From Comamonadaceae bacterium (GTDB taxonomy: Bacteria > Pseudomonadota > Gammaproteobacteria > Burkholderiales > Burkholderiaceae_C): 57,632 nt of DNA. The first letter of the stretch is position 1. Each line of letters opens with the position of its first letter. The notes below the pieces were generated by a model that worked only from the letters and a program-made list of their open reading frames with translations, was not told the origin of the DNA and made no database searches. The translations under genes were made by a program, and so were the position numbers. Of the stretch, positions 27,985 through 37,189 are shown piece by piece. Where the stretch lies: the NCBI GenBank assembly GCA_947448885.1, contig CANFPJ010000008.1, positions 1 to 57,632 of the forward strand. The letters run 5' to 3'.

Positions 27985-29367
27985 ATGAGTTTACTGAACC
28001 CAAAATTACTTGACCAGTACGACGTGCCTGGACCGAGATACACATCCTATCCAACGGCTGACCGTTTTGTCGGTGCGTTTGGTCACACACAGTATGTGCA
28101 AGCCCTGCGTCAGCGGCAGCAAGGTTTGGGTTTGCGCGGTGTGCCTTTGTCGGTTTATGTGCACATTCCGTTTTGTGCTTCTTTGTGCTACTACTGTGCT
28201 TGCAACAAAATCATCACCAAGCAATATGGCCAGGCCGAGCGCTATCTGCAAAGTTTGGGCCGAGAAATTGACTTGACGGTGGCCGAATTGGGCCGCGGCC
28301 AACCCGTGTCGCAACTGCATTGGGGTGGAGGGTCGCCCACCTTCTTGCGCGATGACGACATGAAGGCATTGAAAGAGCGCTTGAACGAGGCCTTTCAGTT
28401 TCTGCCTGGTGGTGAGTACTCGATGGAGGTGGATCCCCGCACGGTGGATGCCTCGCGCTTGGCATTCATCCGTGGTTTGGGCTTTAACCGGCTGAGTTTG
28501 GGCGTGCAAGACTTTGAGCCGGCGGTGCAAAAAGCGGTGCACCGCATTCAGTCCACGAACGATGTGAAAAACCTGATGGTCGCTGCCAGGGCCTTGGGGT
28601 TTGATTCGGTCAATCTCGATTTGATTTACGGTTTGCCCATGCAAACGACGGCCAGCTTTGAGCGCACCTTGGATCAGGTCGTAGAACTTCGCCCCGAGCG
28701 CATTGCCTTGTATGCCTACGCCCATTTGCCAGAGCGATTCAAACCCCAGCGGCGCATCCATGCCCTGGATTTGCCAGCCCCAGCGATCAAGGTGGCCATG
28801 ATGCAGCGCGCCTTGGAGCGCTTGCTTGCAGCCGGCTATGTTTACATTGGCATGGATCACTTTGCATTGCCCGATGATGATTTGGCTGTGGCCAAGCGGC
28901 AAGGGCGGTTGCATCGCAACTTCCAAGGGTATTCAACGCAGCCCGACAGCGATTTGATTGCCTTGGGTGTTTCCGCCATCGGGCGCGTGGGCGCCACTTA
29001 CAGCCAAAATGCCAAAACTTTGGAGACCTACGAAGATTTATTGGCACTGGGACAGCTGCCCGTGGAGCGCGGACTGCTGCTCAGCCGCGATGACCTGGTG
29101 CGACGCAACATCATCATGGCCTTGATGTGTCAAGGCCATGTCTCCATCGAATCCATCGAAATGGCGCATTTGATGGACTTTCGCAAAACCTTTGCCAGCG
29201 AGATGGTCGAGTTGAGCGAGATGCAAAACAGGGGCTTGGTCAAGTTGGAGGGGGATGCCATCGATGTCACTGAGCAGGGATGGTATTTTGTGCGTGCATT
29301 GGCCATGGTGTTTGACCGCTACTTGAGGGCCGATCAGGACCGGGCTCGGTTCTCTAAAATCATTTGA
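27985..29367 (+). CDS. hemN: Oxygen-independent coproporphyrinogen III oxidase
   Basis: A 460-residue radical SAM enzyme that decarboxylates coproporphyrinogen III to protoporphyrinogen IX without oxygen, supplying heme for the cbb3 oxidase at low oxygen. The radical SAM cluster motif is PFCASLCYYCACNK (C-x3-C-x2-C plus the HemN-specific fourth cysteine), followed by HWGGGSPTFL and YSMEVDPRT. The start at 27985 (MSLLNPKLLDQYDVPGPRYTSYP) has GAGAGGA upstream; the N-terminus is characteristic of HemN rather than HemW. Confidence 0.96.
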   Translation: MSLLNPKLLDQYDVPGPRYTSYPTADRFVGAFGHTQYVQALRQRQQGLGLRGVPLSVYVHIPFCASLCYYCACNKIITKQYGQAERYLQSLGREIDLTVAELGRGQPVSQLHWGGGSPTFLRDDDMKALKERLNEAFQFLPGGEYSMEVDPRTVDASRLAFIRGLGFNRLSLGVQDFEPAVQKAVHRIQSTNDVKNLMVAARALGFDSVNLDLIYGLPMQTTASFERTLDQVVELRPERIALYAYAHLPERFKPQRRIHALDLPAPAIKVAMMQRALERLLAAGYVYIGMDHFALPDDDLAVAKRQGRLHRNFQGYSTQPDSDLIALGVSAIGRVGATYSQNAKTLETYEDLLALGQLPVERGLLLSRDDLVRRNIIMALMCQGHVSIESIEMAHLMDFRKTFASEMVELSEMQNRGLVKLEGDAIDVTEQGWYFVRALAMVFDRYLRADQDRARFSKII

Positions 29368-30071
29368 TGTTGTCTTCCTTGGTGCTCAGTGCTGCCTTGA
29401 TGGGGCTGGCCGGCGGGCCCCATTGCTTGGTCATGTGTGGCGCAGCATGCGCCGGCATCACCGGCGCTGCTACTGGGGCGGGTACCCGGGCGATGTGGGG
29501 TTTTCAAATTGGTCGCTTGTTGGGCTACAGCAGCCTGGGGGCCTTGGCCGCAGCTTCGATGCAAGGCCTGGGGTGGCTCACCCTGCAAAGCGCTGCATTT
29601 CGTCCCCTGTGGAGTTTTTTCCACGTGGTGTTGATGATGCTGGGCCTGTGGTTGGTGTGGCGCGCTGAGCCACCGCTGTGGTTGGGCGCATGGACCCAAG
29701 GCATTTGGCGCCGCATCAAACCCTTGGGGCAGCGTCAAGCTGCCCGAGCCAGCGTCGCAGCGCCTTTGGTCTTGGGCTGGGTGTGGGCTTTGTTGCCCTG
29801 TGGCTTGTTGTATTCCGCTTTGATGCTGGCCGCCTTGAGCGATGGCGCGTGGCAGGGCGCGCAAGTCATGGCCGCTTTTGCCATCGGTGGGGGCGGGGCG
29901 CTGGTGCTCGTGCCGTGGGGTTTGCGGCGTTGGCAGCGCAGCCCTCAGGGCTTGGGCCGGTGGGGAGAATGGGGTGTGCGGCTGGCGGGTTTGAGTTTGA
30001 CCCTCAGCTCAGGTGCTGCCCTGTGGTTGGGTTTGGTGCACAACCAAGCACCTTGGTGCGTGGCGCCTTGA
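29367..30071 (+). CDS. Sulfite exporter TauE/SafE-like (COG2836) membrane protein
   Basis: A 234-residue membrane protein with about six helices, beginning MLSSLVLSAALMGLAGGPHCLVMCGAACAG. The GGPHCLVMCG motif in helix 1 and the LLPCGLLYSALMLAAL segment are hallmarks of the COG2836 branch, found next to cbb3 or copper genes and thought to take part in metal handling. Its ATG overlaps the hemN stop (TGATG), so it is co-translated with hemN. Function is inferred from family and neighbours. Confidence 0.85.
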   Translation: MLSSLVLSAALMGLAGGPHCLVMCGAACAGITGAATGAGTRAMWGFQIGRLLGYSSLGALAAASMQGLGWLTLQSAAFRPLWSFFHVVLMMLGLWLVWRAEPPLWLGAWTQGIWRRIKPLGQRQAARASVAAPLVLGWVWALLPCGLLYSALMLAALSDGAWQGAQVMAAFAIGGGGALVLVPWGLRRWQRSPQGLGRWGEWGVRLAGLSLTLSSGAALWLGLVHNQAPWCVAP

Positions 30072-30081
30072 GCCAGTCGAT

Positions 30082-33000
30082 TTAGTTTTTGAGTTGGTCA
30101 GCCAGCAACTGCGCCACATGGATGGCTGGTCGCTGGGCCCCATCCCATATTTGATGCCGGCAACTGGTGCCATCGGCCACGATGATGGCATCGGTGGCAT
30201 TGCGCACCGCGGGCAATAAGCTGAGCTCGGCCATTTGCATGGACGCAGCGTGGTGCTCTTGCTCATAGCCAAATGCGCCGGCCATGCCGCAACAACTGGT
30301 TTCGATGATTTTCGGTTGTGCGCCAGGGATCAGGCGGATACATGTGAGCAAGTCCTCCATGCCGCCAAAGGCTTTTTGGTGGCAATGGCCATGCACGGCG
30401 ATGGGCTGCAAGGTGTGTTGCAAGCGCGCTTTGAGCGGTTCGAGTTGCTGCGCCTGTGCCTCGCGGGCCAAGAATTCCTCCCACATCAACGCATGTTCGG
30501 CCACGGTGTGGGCATCGGGGCCCAAGCCCATGGCCAAAGCCTCATCGCGCAGGGTGTACAGACATGATGGTTCCAGGCCCACGATGGCAATGCCCTGCTG
30601 GGCAAAGGGCAGCAAGGCTGCGATGAGCTCCTGGGCTTTGGCTTTGGCGCGATCCACCATGCCATTGGCCAAATAGGTTCGGCCGCAGCACAAGTGGCCT
30701 TGGTTGGCGCCGTGGCCCAAGGCGTGTTTCGAGGCGATGTGCACGCTGTAACCGGCGGCTTGCAAAACCCGAAATGCGGCCAACGCATTGCCCGGTTCGA
30801 AATGGCCATTGAAGCTGTCCACCCACAGCACCACGGGCTTGTTGGCTTTGAGCACTTCGGCTGCGCTCACGCCCAAGGTGCTGCGATTGAAAAAATGATG
30901 GCGCTGCCACACGGGCAAGCTGCGCTGGGCGGACAGACCCAATAGCTTTTCGCTCAACCAAGCCAAACCGGGCAAACGGTCACGCCAATTGAGCAAGCCA
31001 GAAAATGCTGCTGCATGGCGCGCGTATTCGGGCAGGTGGGCCACCAAGCGGTCGCGCCAACTGTGGCCGTTGTATTGCTTGTATTGGTGGGTGGCCTCGA
31101 TCTTCATGCGGGCCATGTCCACACCCGTGGGGCAATCGCGTTTGCAGCCTTTGCAAGAGACGCACAGGTCGAGCGCATCGCGCACCGCATCGCCGGTCAG
31201 CGCATCCGTGCCCAACTGGCCGTTCAAGGCCAAGCGCAAGGTGTTGGCCCGACCGCGTGTGAGGTGTTGTTCGTCACGGGTGATGCGGTAGCTGGGACAC
31301 ATGGTGCCGGCGTCAAACTTGCGGCAGTGGCCATTGTTGTTGCACATGTCAATGGCTTTGGCCAGGCCGCCGGCCGGGTCGCCACCAGTGCCTGGCGCGC
31401 CCACTTCTCCGCTGCGCGCGTTGGCTTGAACGTTCCAGGCGCTCCAATCCAAAGCCGTGTGGATGTGGATCACCGAATGGCGCGGGTTGTGGCGCATCAA
31501 CTGGGTGTCGTCCATGCGCGGTGGGTCGATCATGCGCTGGGGGCACAGCAATCCGATCGGGTCCATTTCAGCTTTGATCTGGGCAAAGGCCTCGGTGATG
31601 CGGGGGCCAAACTGCCATGAGATCCACTCCCCTCGGCACAAGCCATCACCGTGCTCGCCGCTGTAAGCCCCTTTGAATTGGCGCACCAGGGTGCTGGCTT
31701 GTTCGGCAATGGCGCGCATTTTTTGCGGCCCGTCGCGGCGCATGTCCAAAATGGGCCGCACATGCAAGGTGCCCACCGACGCATGGGCATACCAGGTGCC
31801 ACGTGTGCCGTGTTGGTGAAACACCTCGGTGAGCGCGGTGGTGTATTCGGCGAGATGTTCCAAGGGCACGGCGCAGTCTTCGATGAAGCTCACCGGTTTG
31901 CCGTCGCCCTTGAGGCTCATCATGATGTTCAAGCCGGCCTTGCGCACTTCCCAGAGGTTTTTTTGCGCCGCTTCGTCCACCAAGGGCACCACGCTGTCGG
32001 CCAGGCCCAGGCCCGACATGCAGTCTTTCAAATCTTGCATGAACGGCAGCAGCGTGGCCTTGTCCTCGCCATGAAATTCCACCAACAAAATGGCCTCAGG
32101 TTCGCCCGTCAAAGCGCTGCGCATGGTGGGCGCAAAAGCCGGGTTTTGCATGGCCAAGTCGATCATGGTGCGGTCAACCAACTCTACCGCGCTCAGTGCA
32201 CCCGGTGTGCCCAGCTTGACGATGTGTTGTGCGGCTTGCATGGCCTGCACAAAGGTGGGAAAGTTCACCACCCCCAGCACTTTGGCGCGGGGCAGGGGGC
32301 TCAAGCGCAAAGTCAGCGAATGCGTCAGGGCCAGGGTGCCTTCGCTGCCCACCAGCAAGTGGGCCAAGTTGACCGACCCATCGTCGGTATAAGGCCGTTC
32401 ACTGACCGGGTGAAACACATCCAGGTTGTAGCCAGCCACCCGGCGCAGCACGCGCGGCCAATGGGCATCTATTTCGGTGTGGAGGTTTTGGGCCAAGTCG
32501 CGCACAAAGTGGCCGATGCGCTCAGCGCGGCCATGGCTTTGGGCCATGGGCCCCCAATCGAGCAATTCGCCGTCGCTGAGCCAGGCTTTGGCCCCCAAGA
32601 CGTTGTGCACCATGTTGCCGTAGGCAATGGAGCGGCTGCCGCAGGAGTTGTTGCCCGCCATGCCGCCCAATGTCGCTTGGCCACTGGTGGAGACATCCAC
32701 TGGGTACCACAGGCCGTGTGGTTTGAGGGCGGCGTTGAGGTGGTCGAGCACGATGCCGGGCTCCACCGTGACCGTGCGTTGCTCGGCATCCAAATGCAAA
32801 ATTTGCCGCAAATGCTTGCTGTGGTCGATGACCAAACCGGTGCCCACGGTTTGACCGCATTGGCTGGTGCCGCCGCCACGGGGTACCAAGGGCACGCCCA
32901 TGCCACGGCAAATGTCCACCGCGGTCACCACATCTTGGCTGCTGGTGGGCACCAAGACGCCCATGGGCATTTGTTGGTAGATCGAGGCATCGGTCGAATA

Positions 33001-33159
33001 GCGCCCCCGGTCGGCCAAACTGAACAGCACATCGCCCTGGGTTTCTTGCATCAATTGCTGGGCCAGCCTGGCCGCTTGTTCATTGCTGCTGCGGGCCACC
33101 CTTTCATAGGCATGGTCGGCGGAATCGGTGCGCAAGGTGCGGGGTGTGGCAATGCTCAT
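30082..33159 (-). CDS. ydiJ: YdiJ-type FAD/Fe-S 2-hydroxyacid dehydrogenase
   Basis: A 1025-residue fusion of a D-lactate/glycolate-type flavin dehydrogenase with an Fe-S oxidoreductase, like E. coli YdiJ (about 1018 residues; D-2-hydroxyglutarate dehydrogenase). The FAD PCMH domain is near residues 60-290 (PRGGGTSQCGQTVG, GNNSCGSRSIAYG), then the FAD-linked oxidase C-domain (GEHGDGLCRGEW). The Fe-S part has CNNNGHCRK...CPS and CVSCKGCKRDCPTG, and two CCG-type segments (LCCGRTY, CCGMAGAFGYE). Electrons probably go to the quinone pool. Substrate is inferred. Confidence 0.88.
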   Translation of the reverse strand: MSIATPRTLRTDSADHAYERVARSSNEQAARLAQQLMQETQGDVLFSLADRGRYSTDASIYQQMPMGVLVPTSSQDVVTAVDICRGMGVPLVPRGGGTSQCGQTVGTGLVIDHSKHLRQILHLDAEQRTVTVEPGIVLDHLNAALKPHGLWYPVDVSTSGQATLGGMAGNNSCGSRSIAYGNMVHNVLGAKAWLSDGELLDWGPMAQSHGRAERIGHFVRDLAQNLHTEIDAHWPRVLRRVAGYNLDVFHPVSERPYTDDGSVNLAHLLVGSEGTLALTHSLTLRLSPLPRAKVLGVVNFPTFVQAMQAAQHIVKLGTPGALSAVELVDRTMIDLAMQNPAFAPTMRSALTGEPEAILLVEFHGEDKATLLPFMQDLKDCMSGLGLADSVVPLVDEAAQKNLWEVRKAGLNIMMSLKGDGKPVSFIEDCAVPLEHLAEYTTALTEVFHQHGTRGTWYAHASVGTLHVRPILDMRRDGPQKMRAIAEQASTLVRQFKGAYSGEHGDGLCRGEWISWQFGPRITEAFAQIKAEMDPIGLLCPQRMIDPPRMDDTQLMRHNPRHSVIHIHTALDWSAWNVQANARSGEVGAPGTGGDPAGGLAKAIDMCNNNGHCRKFDAGTMCPSYRITRDEQHLTRGRANTLRLALNGQLGTDALTGDAVRDALDLCVSCKGCKRDCPTGVDMARMKIEATHQYKQYNGHSWRDRLVAHLPEYARHAAAFSGLLNWRDRLPGLAWLSEKLLGLSAQRSLPVWQRHHFFNRSTLGVSAAEVLKANKPVVLWVDSFNGHFEPGNALAAFRVLQAAGYSVHIASKHALGHGANQGHLCCGRTYLANGMVDRAKAKAQELIAALLPFAQQGIAIVGLEPSCLYTLRDEALAMGLGPDAHTVAEHALMWEEFLAREAQAQQLEPLKARLQHTLQPIAVHGHCHQKAFGGMEDLLTCIRLIPGAQPKIIETSCCGMAGAFGYEQEHHAASMQMAELSLLPAVRNATDAIIVADGTSCRHQIWDGAQRPAIHVAQLLADQLKN

Positions 33160-33248
33160 ACGGTTTGGGTGGGGGCTGGGTCAACAGGGGTGACAACCAA
33201 GGCTGTCATTTATCTGCACAATGCGGTCTGATCGTTGGAGAGACCCCC

Positions 33249-34448
33249 ATGTTAAAGCTGAATTTCCATCCCACGGGCCGGCACTTTTTGCAGATCCCTG
33301 GCCCCTCGCCGGTGCCTGACCGCATCTTGCGCGCCATGGCCCAACCCACCATCGACCATCGCGGCCCCGAGTTTGCGGGTTTGGGACTGAAGGTCTTGGC
33401 CGATGTGCGCAAAATATTTCAAACCCAACACCCGGTGGTGATTTACCCAGGCTCAGGCACGGGTGCTTGGGAGGCAGCCCTGGTCAACCTGTGCAGCCCC
33501 GGTGACACCGTGGTGATGTACGAAACCGGACACTTCGCCGCCTTGTGGAACAAACTGGCCTTGAAGTTGGGTTTGAAGACCGAAGTCTTGGGTCTGCCTA
33601 ATGGCCAAAACTGGCGCCGTGGGGTGCAAGCCGACTTGATCGAGCAGCGCTTGAGCGCAGACCCCCAGCACCAAATTCGGGCCGTGTGCGTGGTGCACAA
33701 CGAAACATCCACGGGCGTGACCAGTGATATTTTGGCCGTGCGCCGAGCCATCGACCGCGCCAAACACCCCGCTTTGTTGCTGGTCGACACCATCTCCGGT
33801 GTGGGCGCGGCAGACTATCGCCACGATGAATGGGGTGTGGATGTGTCCATGGGCGGCTCCCAAAAAGGCTTGATGATGCCCCCCGGCATTGGCCTCAATG
33901 CCTTGTCGCCCAAAGCGATTGCCGCCAGCGCCCAAGCCCGCATGCCCAAATCCTATTGGGCCTGGGACGAGATGCTGAGCATGAACAAAACCGGCTACTT
34001 CCCGACCACGCCCAACACCAATCTGCTGTACGCCTTGAGCGAAGCATGCGACATGTTGCTCGAACAAGGCTTGCCCCAGGTGTTTGCGCACCACCAGCGC
34101 TGGGCGCAGGGGGTGCGCTTGGCCGTGCAAGCTTGGGGCTTGTCCATCCAGTGCGAAGACCCCAGCGTGTATTCGCCCATCTTGACCGGCGTGGTCATGC
34201 CCGAAGGGGTGGATGCCGATGCGGTGCGCGGCATCATCCAAGATCGCTTTGATTGCTCCTTGGGCACGGGGCTGGGCTTGCTGAAAGGGCGCATGTTCCG
34301 CATTGGCCACTTGGGCGACAGCAATGACCTCACCTTGATCGCCACCTTGGCGGCCTGCGAAATGGGCTTGCGTTTGTCTGGTGTGTCATTGGCGGGCTCG
34401 GGCGTGCAAGCGGCCATGGCTTATTTTGCCGACCACCCCGGTGCCTGA
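33249..34448 (+). CDS. Serine-glyoxylate aminotransferase-like class V enzyme
   Basis: A 399-residue class V PLP aminotransferase. The N-terminus GRHFLQIPGPSPVPDRILRAM is typical of alanine/serine-glyoxylate aminotransferases; the PLP lysine lies in GGSQKGLMMPPG and the PLP-binding aspartate in LLLVDTISGVG. These enzymes convert glyoxylate and serine to glycine and hydroxypyruvate. GGAGA at 33237-33241 supports the start at 33249. It is divergent from the YdiJ-type gene, suggesting a shared role in hydroxyacid/glyoxylate metabolism. Substrate not proven. Confidence 0.88.
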   Translation: MLKLNFHPTGRHFLQIPGPSPVPDRILRAMAQPTIDHRGPEFAGLGLKVLADVRKIFQTQHPVVIYPGSGTGAWEAALVNLCSPGDTVVMYETGHFAALWNKLALKLGLKTEVLGLPNGQNWRRGVQADLIEQRLSADPQHQIRAVCVVHNETSTGVTSDILAVRRAIDRAKHPALLLVDTISGVGAADYRHDEWGVDVSMGGSQKGLMMPPGIGLNALSPKAIAASAQARMPKSYWAWDEMLSMNKTGYFPTTPNTNLLYALSEACDMLLEQGLPQVFAHHQRWAQGVRLAVQAWGLSIQCEDPSVYSPILTGVVMPEGVDADAVRGIIQDRFDCSLGTGLGLLKGRMFRIGHLGDSNDLTLIATLAACEMGLRLSGVSLAGSGVQAAMAYFADHPGA

Positions 34449-34501
34449 TGGGGCAGGGGCCTTCATTCCAAAAACATCAAAGCCTTTCAAAGGACCCAAC
34501 C

Positions 34502-35482
34502 ATGCGCACCCATCTTTTTAAAACGCTGGCCCGCTTCACGGCGACTTTGTTGCTGAGTGCCGCATCCTTGGGGGCATCCGCTCAGGACTATCCCAGCAAG
34601 CCGGTGCGTGTTTTGGTGCCGCACGCGGCAGGATCCTCACCCGACGTGGTGACCCGCATCGTGGCGCAAAAGCTGAGTGAAAGGCTGGGCCAGCCCTTCA
34701 CCGTGGACAACGTGGTGGGCGCTGGCGGCTCGATTGGTTTGGGGGCGGGGGCCAAGGCGGCGCCCGACGGCTATACGGTGGTGATCGGCCACGTGGGCAC
34801 GCTCACCATCAACCCCAACATTTACCCCAATCTCAGTTACGACCCGTTGCGCGACTTTGCGCCCATCACCCAATCGGTCACCACCCCTTTGCTGGCCGTG
34901 GTGGCTGCCAACTCGGCTTATAAAAATGCGGCCGACTTGATGGCCGATGCCAAGGCCAACCCCGGCAAACTCACGTTTTCATCGGCTGGCAATGGCACGG
35001 CTTCGCACATGGCTGGGGTGTTGTTTGCGTCCATGGCAGGCATCAGCCTGACGCATGTCCCTTATAAAACCGCCCCAGCGGCCTTGACCGCCGTCGCCAG
35101 TGGTGACGTGACCCTGACCTTTGGCGGCCAGCCACCGGCTTGGCCCCTGGTGCGCGCCAATCGATTGCGCGCCTTGGGCTTGACCAGTGCGGCGCGGGCC
35201 ACAGAGTTTCCAGACGTGCCGGTGTTGGCCGAAACCGTGAAGGGCTACGAGGTGCTGGATTGGAATGGCTTCATGCTGCCCAAAGCGACGCCGGTGGCGA
35301 TTGGCACCAAATTGCACCGCGAGTTGGTGGCCATTCTGAGCGACCCCGAAGTGGCCAAACAACTCCGCGCCCAAGGCTTGAACCCAGTGGCCAACACGCC
35401 CGCAGAATTTGCCACGGTCATTGAGCGCGAAACCCAAAAATGGGCGCGGGTGGCCAAAGCGGTGAAACTGAGCTTGGACTGA
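34502..35482 (+). CDS. Bug family substrate-binding protein (TTT transporter type)
   Basis: A 326-residue periplasmic binding protein of the Bug/TctC family, which is greatly expanded in Burkholderiales. A signal peptide (residues 1-27, ending GASAQ) is followed by YPSKPVRVLVPHAAGSSPDVVTRI, the family's ligand-pocket start, and GAGGSIGLGAGAKAAPDGYT. AAAGGA at about 34489-34494 marks the start at 34502. No TctA/TctB membrane genes are nearby, so it may use distant permeases. The ligand is probably a carboxylic acid. Confidence 0.92.
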   Translation: MRTHLFKTLARFTATLLLSAASLGASAQDYPSKPVRVLVPHAAGSSPDVVTRIVAQKLSERLGQPFTVDNVVGAGGSIGLGAGAKAAPDGYTVVIGHVGTLTINPNIYPNLSYDPLRDFAPITQSVTTPLLAVVAANSAYKNAADLMADAKANPGKLTFSSAGNGTASHMAGVLFASMAGISLTHVPYKTAPAALTAVASGDVTLTFGGQPPAWPLVRANRLRALGLTSAARATEFPDVPVLAETVKGYEVLDWNGFMLPKATPVAIGTKLHRELVAILSDPEVAKQLRAQGLNPVANTPAEFATVIERETQKWARVAKAVKLSLD

Positions 35483-35516
35483 GTTTCAGCTTCGGCAGGT
35501 GCCCCTATGGGCAGGT

Positions 35517-36332
35517 TCAGTGGGTGAAGCCGCGGTAAAACATGAAGCCCGACAAAATATAAAGCATCACGGCGAAAATTTGCTTCAAGCGTTTGACGGG
35601 CAATCGGTGGGCCGCACGCGCCCCAGCAGGTGCCGTCAACACGCTGCAAGCGGCAATGATCACGGCCCCGGGCAGCCACACATATCCCAAGGACCCCACG
35701 GGCAGGTTGCTCTCGCTCCAACCGCTGAACACATAGCCCACGGTGTTGCTCAAGGCGATGGGAAAGCCCAGTGCAGCGCTGGTGGCCACGGCGTTGGGGA
35801 TCATCACATTGCACCAGGCCATGAAGGGCACACTGACAAAGGCGCCTCCTGCGCCCACCAAGCCAGACAAAAAGCCAATGAAACCGCCAGCACCGAGCAA
35901 GCCCACCGACCCAGGCAATTGGCGGGTGGGCTTGGGCTTGCGGTCCAAGAACATTTGGGTGGCGGAGAACGCCACAAACAAAGCGAAAAAGAAGCCCAGA
36001 AACTGCCCCTTGATGAGAGTGAAAACGCCCAAACTGCTGAGCATGCTGCCCAGCACCAAACCAGGTGCCAGCGATCGCACCAGCGGCCAGCGCACCGCCC
36101 CCTTTTGGTGATGGGCCCGCACGCTGGAGATCGAGGTGAAGATGATGGTCGACATCGAGGTGGCAATGGCCATTTTCAAACCCAAGTCGTCAGGGATGTG
36201 GCGCGCCGCCAGCACCATGGTGAGAAAGGGCACCATGATCATGCCCCCGCCGATGCCCAGCAATCCGGCCATGAAGCCGGTGAATAAGCCCAGCACAGCG
36301 AGTTCAAAAATAACCAGGGGTTCGAGCATCAT
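35517..36332 (-). CDS. Sulfite exporter TauE/SafE family permease
   Basis: A 271-residue, eight-helix TauE/SafE protein, with the two family repeats visible as GFMAGLLGIGGGMIMVPFLT and GFLSGLVGAGGAFVSVPFMAW. The family exports or imports sulfite, sulfonates or organic anions. Two adjacent methionine codons (36332, 36329) can start it; the first is used. It converges on the Bug gene with a 34-base gap. Confidence 0.9.
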   Translation of the reverse strand: MMLEPLVIFELAVLGLFTGFMAGLLGIGGGMIMVPFLTMVLAARHIPDDLGLKMAIATSMSTIIFTSISSVRAHHQKGAVRWPLVRSLAPGLVLGSMLSSLGVFTLIKGQFLGFFFALFVAFSATQMFLDRKPKPTRQLPGSVGLLGAGGFIGFLSGLVGAGGAFVSVPFMAWCNVMIPNAVATSAALGFPIALSNTVGYVFSGWSESNLPVGSLGYVWLPGAVIIAACSVLTAPAGARAAHRLPVKRLKQIFAVMLYILSGFMFYRGFTH

Positions 36333-36377
36333 GGTGTGTGTCGGGTGTCGGAGGGCTGAGATGAAGGGTCAATAGGT

Positions 36378-36550
36378 GTCTGCAAGTGACCACCAGGCCC
36401 TCATCCTGAACGCAGGGTTCAGGTGGGCGAGGGCAGACTGACGTTGGGTTCATCTGACGCGAGACGATCACGCTCATCAGCCGATGTACCAAGCCCGGGC
36501 TCCAAAGAGCATTGGTTCAAGGAAATATAAAGCCCAATGGGCTTGCAGAC
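36378..36550 (-). ncRNA. ssrS: 6S RNA
   Basis: The 273-base gap downstream of zapA has no gene but can fold as a long rod. The ends pair perfectly over 9 bp (GTCTGCAAG at 36550-36542 with CTTGCAGAC at 36386-36378), then ATTGGGC pairs with GCCTGGT, and a central long hairpin has TTGG/CCAA, CAT/ATG and CTGA/TCAG helices around open loops. A TACAAT -10 (36562-36557, minus strand) ends seven bases before the proposed 5' end. The length of about 173 nt and the place after zapA match 6S RNA, which traps sigma70 RNA polymerase. Exact ends are uncertain. Confidence 0.72.
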
Positions 36551-36605
36551 GTTTGCATTGTAGGTCTGCCACCCCTGGTGCTGAGGGGCACAAGTCGTTT
36601 GGGCG

Positions 36606-36923
36606 TCAGAGCAGGCGACCGTCGTCGCCCAAAACCTGGTCCAAACGGGTTAGCAGTTGGCGCATTTTCCCTTCCGGGTCCACCTGCTCATCCACGGGCG
36701 CATCGGCAGGTGTGGCCGATTTGGCGGGGGTTTCGAACGCCAGGTTCAGGGCCGCCAGCACCGCAATGCGCTCGCGCGCCTTGATCTTGCCCGCGTCGCG
36801 AATCTTGCACATGGCGGCATCAACCTTGTGCACCGCGGCTTGAAACTGCGCCTCGCCACCGGTGGGACATTTGAGCAAGTAGCTCTGGCCCATGATGTGA
36901 ACTTCCATTTGGTGAGAGCTCAT
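36606..36923 (-). CDS. zapA: Cell division protein ZapA
   Basis: A 105-residue FtsZ-ring-associated protein. The globular head has MEVHIMGQSYLLKCPTGGEAQFQAAVHKVDAAMCKIRDAGKIKARERIAVLAALNLA, which fits the ZapA family, followed by a hydrophilic stretch and a short C-terminal helix. ZapA bundles FtsZ filaments at mid-cell. Its ATG overlaps the stop of the upstream coiled-coil gene (ATGA), and the 6S RNA follows it, an order seen in other proteobacteria. Confidence 0.93.
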   Translation of the reverse strand: MSSHQMEVHIMGQSYLLKCPTGGEAQFQAAVHKVDAAMCKIRDAGKIKARERIAVLAALNLAFETPAKSATPADAPVDEQVDPEGKMRQLLTRLDQVLGDDGRLL

Positions 36924-37141
36924 GGGGTGTCTTTCTCGGGCAAGGACTCGGGCAAGCGCTCGAGCAAGGCGTCTACCCGAGCGCGGGCTGCACTCAGGCG
37001 CGATTTGAGCGAGTTGCGCTCCTGGGTCAGGGCCTCCACTTGCTCGCTGAGCAAGGCGTTGGTTCGCTGCAATTCCTCATGGCGCAGCAACAAACGCTCA
37101 ACGCGCTCGGCGACCTGTTCGAGGATGGGGTGGTACGGCAT
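36920..37141 (-). CDS. Small coiled-coil protein upstream of zapA (ZapB-like)
   Basis: A 73-residue, almost wholly helical protein with heptad-like leucines (LLLRHEELQRTNALLSEQVEALTQERNSLKSRLSAARARVDALLERL). It is coupled to zapA by a four-base overlap. Size, coiled coil and position recall ZapB or TIGR02449-type proteins that bridge ZapA to the nucleoid, but sequence alone cannot prove orthology. Confidence 0.8.
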   Translation of the reverse strand: MPYHPILEQVAERVERLLLRHEELQRTNALLSEQVEALTQERNSLKSRLSAARARVDALLERLPESLPEKDTP

Positions 37142-37189
37142 GGGCTGATCATTTTAAGGCGACTGGCGATTTAACCCCTAAAATGATTT

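Noticed and set aside
31651..33231. A 526-codon plus-strand frame
   Set aside because: It lies wholly antisense to the YdiJ-type gene, has His/Gln-rich unstructured residues typical of an antisense frame in GC-rich DNA, and shows no family motif.
35466..35516. Possible terminator between the Bug gene and the convergent TauE gene
   Set aside because: Only a weak 6-bp GAAACT/AGTTTC pairing with a 12-base loop and no T-run.
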